A DNA stretch of 64,000 bases from Aureimonas phyllosphaerae. Lineage in GTDB: Bacteria > Pseudomonadota > Alphaproteobacteria > Rhizobiales > Rhizobiaceae. Of this stretch, positions 50,612 through 57,783 are shown piece by piece. The DNA is taken from contig NZ_FOOA01000020.1 in assembly GCF_900113065.1 (NCBI RefSeq), forward strand, positions 1 through 64,000. Direction: 5' to 3'. Under the pieces are notes generated by a model that saw only the letters and a list, made by a program, of their open reading frames with translations, did not search any database and was not told where the DNA came from. The translations under genes and the position numbers were made by a program. Every line of letters begins with the position of its first letter. Position 1 is the first letter of the stretch.

Positions 50612-50625
50612 AGTGGCATACCAGT
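50612..50625. promoter_or_regulatory. GntR-type operator candidate between the two GntR genes
   Basis: AGTGGCATACCAGT differs by one base from the site at 49864-49877. It lies in the 92-base divergent region between the two GntR genes, about 36 bases before the ATG of the left gene and 43 before the ATG of the right one, so it may control both. Confidence 0.65.
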
Positions 50626-50668
50626 CGTGTAGTGGCGAGGGGCGAGTGCGGGCGGGGGTGAGGCAGTC

Positions 50669-51343
50669 ATGAGTTCAAACGAAGGAGCCGCACCGACCGC
50701 GGCCGCCGATCGCAGCCCGAACCTTGCCAATCTCGCCTACCGCTCGGTCGCCGATATGATCCGCAGCCGCCGCCTTCGCGGCGGCGACGTGATCGTCGAG
50801 GCGAAGCTCGCCGCGACGCTCGGCGTATCGCGAACGCCTATGCGCGAGGCGCTCCAGAGACTGGAGGGCGAGGGACTCGTCCACAAGGGCGAGGGGCGCA
50901 ACTACGTCGTGCGCCGCGTCGATCTCGGCGAATATCTCCAGAGCCTGCGGCTGCGGCTCCTGATCGAGCCCGAGGCGGCGGTGCTGGCGCTCGACAACAT
51001 CCCCCGCCGCACGCTGCTCGCCGTGCGCCTCGAGATCCTGGAACTCCTCGACGCCAAGACCTACCACACCGATCAGCACTGGTTCTCGGACGACCACCTG
51101 CACGGGATGATCATCGACCATTGCGGCAACGCGGTCATGGCGCGCGTCCTGCGCGACCTGCGGGCCGCCACGCGGCTCTTCGAGATCGACCAGCTCAAGG
51201 AGCGGCTGATCCCGGACTCCTCGGAGCACCTCCAGATCATCGAGGCGATCCAGGCCTCGGACGCCGAGGCCACGCGGGAGAGCGTCGCCCAGCACATCCG
51301 CAGCCTCATCGGGTTCGCCATGACGGCCTTCCAGCTGAAATAA
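50669..51343 (+). CDS. GntR-family (FCD domain) transcriptional regulator, distal
   Basis: A 224-residue paralogue of the divergent neighbour: HTH region EAKLAATLGVSRTPMREALQ, wing GEGLVHKGEGRNYVV, and FCD motif SDDHLHGMIIDHCGNAVMAR that matches DDDLHALIATHCGN of the left gene almost position by position. GAGGCAGTC precedes the ATG. It may regulate the same operon with a different effector, or the genes to its right, where an amidase remnant and an SDR are found. Confidence 0.9.
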   Translation: MSSNEGAAPTAAADRSPNLANLAYRSVADMIRSRRLRGGDVIVEAKLAATLGVSRTPMREALQRLEGEGLVHKGEGRNYVVRRVDLGEYLQSLRLRLLIEPEAAVLALDNIPRRTLLAVRLEILELLDAKTYHTDQHWFSDDHLHGMIIDHCGNAVMARVLRDLRAATRLFEIDQLKERLIPDSSEHLQIIEAIQASDAEATRESVAQHIRSLIGFAMTAFQLK

Positions 51344-51585
51344 GGAAGCGATGGCTCCGACCGGCTCGTCGATGAGCCGCCGGCCCTTCGGTTCTGTCCT
51401 TCCCGGCAGAGCGGAGAAACCTGAGCATCCGGTCTTGAATTGACGGGGGCACGCTGCCCCGTTCAGGCGTGCTGGCGCCGACGAAAAGGTCGGGATGCGG
51501 TGATGTCGCCGAAGGTCCTTTCGGGCGGGGGCAACCCGGCGAAGCTGTGTCATGCCTGGACGACCGCTGGGCTCGCTTCGTTTGA
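51344..51585. other. Gap before the amidase remnant, with a hairpin
   Basis: No gene is seen in these 242 bases. An imperfect GC hairpin at about 51442-51461 (ACGGGGGCA / TGCCCCGT, one bulged G, 3-base loop) could end the GntR transcript. The deleted 5' part of the amidase gene would be expected here, but I found no matching reading frame. Confidence 0.4.
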
Positions 51586-51789
51586 GAGGCGACTTATTTC
51601 CAGGGCGCGACCGTGCCGCTCCACGTCACCGGGCTGCCCGGGCTCGCGATGCGGTTCGGCACGAGCCGGGAGGGCCTGCCGATCAGCGTTCAGGTCGTCG
51701 GCGCCTGGCAAACGGAATCCACCATCCTGCATGTCGCCTCGCTTCTGGAGAGCGTGAGCCCCGTCCGGGACCTCTTCCCCGACCTTTGA
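51586..51789 (+). pseudogene. Amidase (GatA-type), C-terminal remnant
   Basis: A stop-to-stop frame of 67 codons that ends at 51789 reads as the extreme C-terminus of an amidase-signature protein: VPLHVTGLPGLAMRFGTSRE, then GLPISVQVVGAWQTESTILH and a final LLESVSPVR helix. The upstream in-frame stop at 51583 and lack of any start mean that the Ser-Ser-Lys catalytic core is gone. A full gene would need some 400 more codons, and the sequence to the left belongs to a GntR gene. I take it as the leftover of a deletion; the intact amidase may have acted on an amide related to the neighbouring operon. Confidence 0.75.
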
Positions 51790-51907
51790 AGCCGACGACG
51801 GGGGCAGGGGCCGGATGAGCGCTGCCCCCTCTCCCACACGACAGTTGAGCCGGATCGAGGCCCTGGCGCGTTCCCGGGACGATCGACGGGTGGAAAGGAA
51901 CCAAGCG

Positions 51908-52621
51908 ATGACGGAACTCAATGGACGCCGTGTCCTGGTGGTGGGCGGTAGCTCGGGCATCGGGCTCGCCGTCGCCGGGCAGGCCGACGGGGCGGGGGCT
52001 CGGGTGACGATCGCCTCGCGCTCGCAGGCCAAACTCGAGGCGGCGCGCTCCGCTCTCGGCCCGCATGCCGAGGCAGCGGTTCTCGATACAGGCGACATGA
52101 CCGGGATCGAGGCCTTCTTCGCCGAGCGCGACGCCTTCGACCATGTGGTCGTGTCGGCCGCGCAGACGGCGACCGGCCCGGTTCGCACCCTGCCGCTCGA
52201 GGACGCGCGGCAGGCGATGGAAAGCAAGTTCTGGGGCGCCTACCGGATCGCCCGGGCCGCCCGGATCAACGAGCGCGGCTCGCTGACCCTCATCACCGGC
52301 TACCTCGCGGATCGCCCCTCGGCCACCTCCGTGACGCAAGGCGCGATCAACGCCGCGCTCGATGGCTTGGCGCGCGGTCTTGCCCTGGAACTGTCGCCGA
52401 TCCGGGTCAACACGGTCTCGCCCGGCATGATCGACACGCCGCTGTGGTCGAAACTCTCGGACGAGGCGCGCGAGGCCGCGTTCGAGCGGGCGAGGGCGAA
52501 CCTGCCGGCAAAGGCCGTCGGGCAGCCCGACGACATCGCCAACGCGGTCCTGTTCCTGATGCGGACGCCGTTCGCCACGGGCTCGACCGTGCGGGTGGAC
52601 GGCGGCGGCGTCATCGCCTGA
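51908..52621 (+). CDS. Atypical SDR family protein lacking the catalytic triad
   Basis: A 237-residue Rossmann protein from the ATG at 51908 (AAAGGAA upstream). The cofactor loop VVGGSSGIGLAVA is normal, and the end STVRVDGGGVIA fits classical SDRs. The usual Ser-Tyr-Lys catalytic set is changed: the Ser position reads LTLITGYL, and YxxxK aligns with QGAIN (144-148) in VTQGAINAALDGLARGLALE. It may bind NAD(P) without normal oxidoreductase activity, or use other residues. It stands alone, downstream of the amidase remnant. Confidence 0.85.
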   Translation: MTELNGRRVLVVGGSSGIGLAVAGQADGAGARVTIASRSQAKLEAARSALGPHAEAAVLDTGDMTGIEAFFAERDAFDHVVVSAAQTATGPVRTLPLEDARQAMESKFWGAYRIARAARINERGSLTLITGYLADRPSATSVTQGAINAALDGLARGLALELSPIRVNTVSPGMIDTPLWSKLSDEAREAAFERARANLPAKAVGQPDDIANAVLFLMRTPFATGSTVRVDGGGVIA

Positions 52622-52650
52622 ACGGCTGGCGGCTGGGGGGATCCCGGCCT

Positions 52651-53559
52651 TCAGCCAGCCCTTCGATCGCCGAGAAGCCCCGCGAAGGTTCCACCCACGA
52701 TCAGGACCGCACCGATCGAGGCCGGGCCGGTGACGGGCTCGTGCAGGAGGATATGCGCGAGGGCGAAGCCGAACAGCGGCTCGGTTCCCATCAGGAAGCC
52801 GACCCGCGTCGGGCTCGTGCGGCGGACCGCGGCATTCTGGACGTAGAACGCGGCGACCGTGCAGAACAGCGAGAGGAATGCGATGCTGCCCCAGAAGCCC
52901 GCGCCGGCCCGGACCGCCAGCGCCCCGACGTCCTGCGTCAGCGCGAGGGCGAGAAGCGCCACGGCGGCGACTGTGGCGGCCTGGACCGCGGTCAGCGCGA
53001 CCGACGAGAACCGCCGTCCCGACATCAGCCGCTTGGTCGACACGACCATGACGGCGCGTAACAAGGCGGCGAGAAGGATGAGCCCGTCGCCCGGCGTCCA
53101 GGCAGTCAGACCTCCGACCAGAAGGGCGACGCCGAGGCAGGCGACCACGGCGCCGCCGACGACGGGTCCCGGCGGCAGGCGGCGCGAGAGCCCATGCTCG
53201 AGAAACGGGGTGAACAGCGTGCAGAGCGAGATGATCAGCGCGGCATTCGTCGCGCTGGTGAGGGCGAGGCCCGCGATCTCGAAGATGAAGATCGCCGCGA
53301 GGATCGCTCCCAGCACCGCGCCGCGCAGGATGTCGCCGCGTCCCGCAGAGGCGAGCTCCCGGCGCGCCGCCAGGGCCATGACGCAGGCCGTGGCGACGAA
53401 CCGGTAGAAGATCAGGACGAGCACGGGGGCGAAGGCGAGCGCGCCCTTCGTCACCGGATAGCTCGCGCCCCAGACGACCGCGACGGCAAGGACGGCGGCG
53501 TCCGCCGCCAGCGTCGATCGCGGCATGAGCGGCGCCGCGATGCTGGATGAACAGGACAT
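52651..53559 (-). CDS. DMT-superfamily (EamA) transporter
   Basis: About 302 residues with ten membrane segments and two EamA repeats: VWGASYPVTKGALAF and LIFYRFVATACVMAL in the first, GFWGSIAFLSLFCTVAAFYV and VGFLMGTEPLFGFALAHILL in the second. Members export amino acids or other metabolites. I use the ATG at 53559; a start at 53526 is also possible. It follows an AraC-family regulator gene by 68 bases in the same direction, probably its controller. Confidence 0.9.
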   Translation of the reverse strand: MSCSSSIAAPLMPRSTLAADAAVLAVAVVWGASYPVTKGALAFAPVLVLIFYRFVATACVMALAARRELASAGRGDILRGAVLGAILAAIFIFEIAGLALTSATNAALIISLCTLFTPFLEHGLSRRLPPGPVVGGAVVACLGVALLVGGLTAWTPGDGLILLAALLRAVMVVSTKRLMSGRRFSSVALTAVQAATVAAVALLALALTQDVGALAVRAGAGFWGSIAFLSLFCTVAAFYVQNAAVRRTSPTRVGFLMGTEPLFGFALAHILLHEPVTGPASIGAVLIVGGTFAGLLGDRRAG

Positions 53560-53627
53560 GATGAAGGCCCCCGTCGCTCGCCGAACCCCGTGTCGGCATC
53601 GGCTGATTAGGGGCGCGCGGCGCGGCA

Positions 53628-54494
53628 CTATAGAACGAAAGTGCGGTCCCGACCCGCTTGCGAATAGGCTGCCGGCGTCATCCCGACGATGGCCGTGAAG
53701 TGGCGGCTCATGTGGCTCTGGTCGGCAAAGCCCGCTTCGGTCGCGGCGGCGGCCGGCGCATCTCCCGCACGCAGGCGATCCTGCACGAGGCGCACCTTCA
53801 GGCCGATGTGGTAGGCATGCGGCGGCAGGCCCGTCTGGCGCCGGAAGAGGTCGATCGTCTGCCGCCGGCGGAGCCCGGCGAGCGAGGCAAGCTCGTCGAG
53901 GCTGACATCCGCTTCGACATGGGCATGAAGATAGTCGACGAGCCGACGGGCACGGGCGTCGGGTGTGGCGCTTGCCGGCGCGTCATTCGGCCCGCCCTCC
54001 GAGATCTGCGCGACGAGACCCGCCAGGGCGACCAGCGCCGCGTCGCGAGACAGGGTCAGCCTCGACGCATGCACCCTGTCGTGGATGCGCGCGAGGTTCG
54101 CCGCCAGCGCGTCGTCGCGCCGGGCGCAGGCGTCGAAGTTCGGAAGCGGGGCGCGGTGGCTGTCGCGGAGGTCCCCCATGATCTCCACCATCGTGTCCTC
54201 GTCAATGTAGAGCATCCGCTGGACCCAGCCGGCCTCGACGGCGGCATTTCCGTGGTGGACGTCGCCCGGCCGCATCGACATCACCGTTCCCGGCAGGACC
54301 GTATGCTGCTCGCCGCGGCACCAGACCGCGTGCACGCCGCCGGTGATGACGCCGATCAGATATTCCGGGTGGGCGTGGGGCTTGAAGGTCTGGCGCACAT
54401 AGTGGGCCGCCATCGTCTCGAGCCCGCCGTGACCGAGCGGCCGGTTGAACGAGACGCGCTCCATTCGCTGCCCCCGCGGGGAACCGTGGTCCAT
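53628..54494 (-). CDS. AraC-family transcriptional regulator
   Basis: About 288 residues from the ATG at 54494; 54464 and 54593 are other possible starts. The N-terminal cupin (AraC_binding) has FKPHAHPEYLIGVITGGVHA and LPGTVMSMRPGDVHHGN. The C-terminal HTH pair reads VSLDELASLAGLRRRQTIDL and ATEAGFADQSHMSRHFTAIVG with MTPAAY. The type resembles regulators linked to LysE/EamA exporters, and it is followed by an EamA gene. Confidence 0.89.
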   Translation of the reverse strand: MDHGSPRGQRMERVSFNRPLGHGGLETMAAHYVRQTFKPHAHPEYLIGVITGGVHAVWCRGEQHTVLPGTVMSMRPGDVHHGNAAVEAGWVQRMLYIDEDTMVEIMGDLRDSHRAPLPNFDACARRDDALAANLARIHDRVHASRLTLSRDAALVALAGLVAQISEGGPNDAPASATPDARARRLVDYLHAHVEADVSLDELASLAGLRRRQTIDLFRRQTGLPPHAYHIGLKVRLVQDRLRAGDAPAAAATEAGFADQSHMSRHFTAIVGMTPAAYSQAGRDRTFVL

Positions 54495-54660
54495 CGCTGC
54501 TGCCTGCCTGTCCGCCGGGTGCTCGCCGTGCCGCTCACTTATCGCCGACGGCAGCCTCCCGCACCAGCCGTCCGACTGGAGGATCGCCGGCATCCTGCTG
54601 CCGCGTTAGGTTCGCGGCACGCCATCGACGGTCGGAAGGCCGCAACCGTGAGGACCTCCA

Positions 54661-55077
54661 TTGCCTGTCGATCCCCCGATGCCTGATCTCTACAAGGGTT
54701 ACATCGCCTGTCTCAACGCGCGCGATTGGCCGTCGCTCGGCGATTTCGTGGCCGACGACATCGAACACAACGGCCGCGCTCTCGGTCTCGCCGGCTACCG
54801 GGAGATGCTGGTCAAGGACCATGCGGACATCCCCGACCTCGCGTTCCGCATCGAGACGCTGGTCTGCGAGCCGCCCCGCGTTGCCGCACGGCTCCGGTTC
54901 GACTGCCACCCTCGCGGCGCGTTCCTCGGCCTGAAGGTGGAGGGGCGAAGGGTGTCCTTCGCCGAGAACGTCTTCTACGAGTTCCGGGGCAGCAAGATCC
55001 ACCGGGTCTGGTCCGTCGTCGACAAGGCGGCCATCGAAGCGCAGGTCGATGCGGCGAGCGAGGACGCGCGACGATGA
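54661..55077 (+). CDS. SnoaL-like / ester cyclase family protein
   Basis: A 138-residue NTF2-fold protein: LYKGYIACLNARDWPSLGDF, VADDIEHNGRALGLAGYREM, RLRFDCHPRGAFLGLKV, and VFYEFRGSKIHRVWSVVDKA. SnoaL-type proteins are cyclases in polyketide pathways, but many stand-alone members have no known activity. A TTG at 54661 with GAGGA 6-7 bases before it is the best start; an ATG at 54679 has no ribosome site. It is divergent from the AraC gene and convergent with the glycosidase operon. Confidence 0.8.
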   Translation: MPVDPPMPDLYKGYIACLNARDWPSLGDFVADDIEHNGRALGLAGYREMLVKDHADIPDLAFRIETLVCEPPRVAARLRFDCHPRGAFLGLKVEGRRVSFAENVFYEFRGSKIHRVWSVVDKAAIEAQVDAASEDARR

Positions 55078-55119
55078 TCGACCCGACGCGTCGGCGTGCG
55101 CCCGCCGCGGACCGCCGGG

Positions 55120-57783
55120 TCAAGGCTCCCGCGTCGCCCTCAGCCGCGGGGGAGATGTCAGCCCCGAGGGCGGTAGGTCCTCGGCGGAGAAGGACATGGC
55201 CTCGTGATACCGGTTGGCGGCGGTGTTGCGGACGCGGATCTCGAGCGAAAGCGTGTCGCCGGATCTTCCCGGCAGCAGCAAGCGCGCAGGGCCCTGCAGC
55301 AGCCGGCCGAGACAGACCCCGTCGACCCAGATCTCGCCCGATACCTCCACGCCGGCGAGTTCGAGGAACCAGCGGGTTCCCTCCGGCCCGCCCGGGACGA
55401 CGATCGACCGTCGATAGCGGCCTGTTCCCGAGACGAACGGGAAGCCCTGAGCCTCCCAGCCTCGGTCGACGGCGATGGGGACCGGCGCGAGACCCGGAAG
55501 TTCGAGCGTCCATCCGTCCGCGAGGTCGATGACGTCGCCGGAGGATGACGGGACCCGGGAGGGACGGCTTCCGGCTTCCCGCTCGCCGGCCGTCTTCCCC
55601 GCGGAAACGACGAGGCAGGCGACGCCGAAGGCCGGAACCAAGAGAGACGCCGTGCCGTCGCCTCGCCCGGCGATCTCGACGCGATCGGCACCGATGGTCG
55701 AGGAGTGGAGAATCACGATCTGGGGCCTCGGGGGAAGGCCCGTCAGCTCCAGCCGCCTCGGATGATCGGCGTCGTTGAGGGCTGCCAGCCGCCAGTCTGG
55801 CCCGACGCGTGCGATCGAGGACCAGGTCGGTCCCTCGTCCCCGAAGCGCATGTCAAGGTCGGAGCGCGGCAGCGCGGCGACTCGCGCCCGGATGCTCGCA
55901 GCCTCGCAGCCCGCGAGGTGGTAGGGCTCTGCGCGCGACGCGGGCATGGCCGCGAGGGGCGGGCCGATGCTGGCCACGTCCTCCAGCCCCTTCGGCAGCC
56001 CGCCGGAGCAGACGACCTGCCGTCCCCGGCGCGCGAAATCGCGGATGTGGCCGGCGCCGGGACCCTCCGCCAGGACGCTGACGGCCGGCAGCACCAGCAC
56101 CTCGTAGCCCGCATCCGGCGAAAGCGCAGACGGGAGCTGGCGCTCGTCGATGATATCGTAGCCGATGCCGGCTTGCGACAGCGCCTCGGCCCACAGGCCG
56201 AAATGCCGGCCGCAAGCATGCGCCGGCCCTTCGGCCCGGATCGTCTCCAGCGGGTAGAGGAGCGCGACGGACCGCACGGGCTCGCCGTCTTCCAGAAAGG
56301 CTGACAGCCGCGACAGTTCGTCGAAGATCGGGCCGCAATCGTCCCACCACGGCAGGAAGTTGTAGGCCGGAGGAAAGTCCCAGCGCGGGTTGGCAAGGAG
56401 TCGCTCGTCGCGATCGAAGCCGTCGGTCACGTTGACGGCATGGAGAAGGATGCGGCGGGCCCCGAGAAGGAGGTGCCGGATCGCCTGCACGCGGAACCGC
56501 TGCGGGGTCAGGTCCCACTGGCCCGCCAGCGTCGGTCTACCGGCTTCCCGCCCGGTGGCATACTGCTCGATCGTGCAGCGCCGACGCCCGTTGGCGCGCG
56601 CGACGCTGTCGCCGAACTTCGCCGCGATCTGCGGCGCGAAGTCGGCGGCGTCCACGGCCGTCTCGGTTCGGAAGGCGTCGACGCCGAAATGATCGACGCC
56701 GGGCATGACGCGCGGGTCGATGCCCCTCGGCCCGCCGTGCACCGCCCAGCCGCCGACATGGGTGAGGAGTTCGTGCCCGGTGAAGCCGACGCCGCGCTCG
56801 CGCGTCCAGCGTGCGAGGGTGCCGAAGAAGGCCTCGTGCAGGCGCTCGGCATAGGCGCGGAGGAAACCCGCCCGCAACGTACCCGTCCGCGCCCCGACGT
56901 CATGAACGAGCGACAGGAGCGCGGCGATCTCGTCGGCGGTTGCCGGGCGGCCGTCGCACAGGAGGCTGTTGCCGATGGCGCCCTCGTGCTCCTTCCAGGT
57001 GTGGAAACCGGCATAGGGATGGTCGAAGAAGAAGCCGTCCGCAGCGCCCGCGGCCGCTTCCAGGAGGGGCGCGTAGACGACCTCGGCGAAGCGCTCGGCC
57101 GTTTCGGGTAGGAGATAGTTGACGAGCCTCGACGTCAGGCATCGGGCCGACACGAAGACCGTCACCTGCCAGTCGGCCGGAAGGTCGGCATGGGCGGGCC
57201 ATTCGATGCGGCACCCGTCGTTTCCGTCCGGCCGGACCTCGAACGCGTGCCCGAGGAAGCAGAGGTCCGCCTCGTCGCGAATGACGGGCGGGTGGGCGAC
57301 GGCGGCGATCGCCCGCCAGTCGCCCCAGACCGCGGAGGCGCCTTCGTAGATCCAGGTGCGGCCGACATCGCCGAGGAAGTCGAGGAACGGCGACCCGATC
57401 GCGCTGATGGCGAGCGCCGATCCGACCGGCGCCGTCGCCCAGAACATGTGGCGCTCGCGCAGATGGTCCGCGCCGTCCACGGTCCGACCGCCGCCGTGGC
57501 CGGACATCCAGCCGTATTCATCGTAGATCGTGACCGCGATCCCAAGATCCTTTGCCGTCGCGCATGCCCTGCGGAAGGCCGCGAGATAGGCGGGCGACAG
57601 GTAGGCGGAGAGATCGAGCGCCGGCCGGGCCTGGATCATCACGCAGCCGATGCCCTTGTCCCGCATGTCGCGGAGCTGTGCCGCGATCTCGTCGTCGGTC
57701 GGGATGCGGTGCCAGAACCAGAAGGCGGCCGTCCGAAAACGCGTCGCCGGGTTCTCGAACCAGTCCGGCTGCGGTCCCGTCAC
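55120..57783 (-). CDS. Large glycoside hydrolase (GH106-like, alpha-L-rhamnosidase type)
   Basis: An 887-residue protein. The N-terminal barrel begins FRTAAFWFWHRIPTDDEIAA, with GIGCVMIQARPALDLSAYLS and AVTIYDEYGWMSGHG, then FFFDHPYAGFHTWKEHEGA. The C-terminal 130 residues form a galactose-binding-like beta sandwich (GRYRRSIVVPGGPEGTRWFL, EIWVDGVCLGRLLQGPARL). This resembles GH106 and related families that remove rhamnose from plant or bacterial polysaccharides. No signal peptide is seen, so it probably acts on imported oligosaccharides in the cytoplasm. The GTG at 57783 overlaps the upstream stop by 4 bases. Subfamily assignment is tentative. Confidence 0.75.
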   Translation of the reverse strand: MTGPQPDWFENPATRFRTAAFWFWHRIPTDDEIAAQLRDMRDKGIGCVMIQARPALDLSAYLSPAYLAAFRRACATAKDLGIAVTIYDEYGWMSGHGGGRTVDGADHLRERHMFWATAPVGSALAISAIGSPFLDFLGDVGRTWIYEGASAVWGDWRAIAAVAHPPVIRDEADLCFLGHAFEVRPDGNDGCRIEWPAHADLPADWQVTVFVSARCLTSRLVNYLLPETAERFAEVVYAPLLEAAAGAADGFFFDHPYAGFHTWKEHEGAIGNSLLCDGRPATADEIAALLSLVHDVGARTGTLRAGFLRAYAERLHEAFFGTLARWTRERGVGFTGHELLTHVGGWAVHGGPRGIDPRVMPGVDHFGVDAFRTETAVDAADFAPQIAAKFGDSVARANGRRRCTIEQYATGREAGRPTLAGQWDLTPQRFRVQAIRHLLLGARRILLHAVNVTDGFDRDERLLANPRWDFPPAYNFLPWWDDCGPIFDELSRLSAFLEDGEPVRSVALLYPLETIRAEGPAHACGRHFGLWAEALSQAGIGYDIIDERQLPSALSPDAGYEVLVLPAVSVLAEGPGAGHIRDFARRGRQVVCSGGLPKGLEDVASIGPPLAAMPASRAEPYHLAGCEAASIRARVAALPRSDLDMRFGDEGPTWSSIARVGPDWRLAALNDADHPRRLELTGLPPRPQIVILHSSTIGADRVEIAGRGDGTASLLVPAFGVACLVVSAGKTAGEREAGSRPSRVPSSSGDVIDLADGWTLELPGLAPVPIAVDRGWEAQGFPFVSGTGRYRRSIVVPGGPEGTRWFLELAGVEVSGEIWVDGVCLGRLLQGPARLLLPGRSGDTLSLEIRVRNTAANRYHEAMSFSAEDLPPSGLTSPPRLRATREP

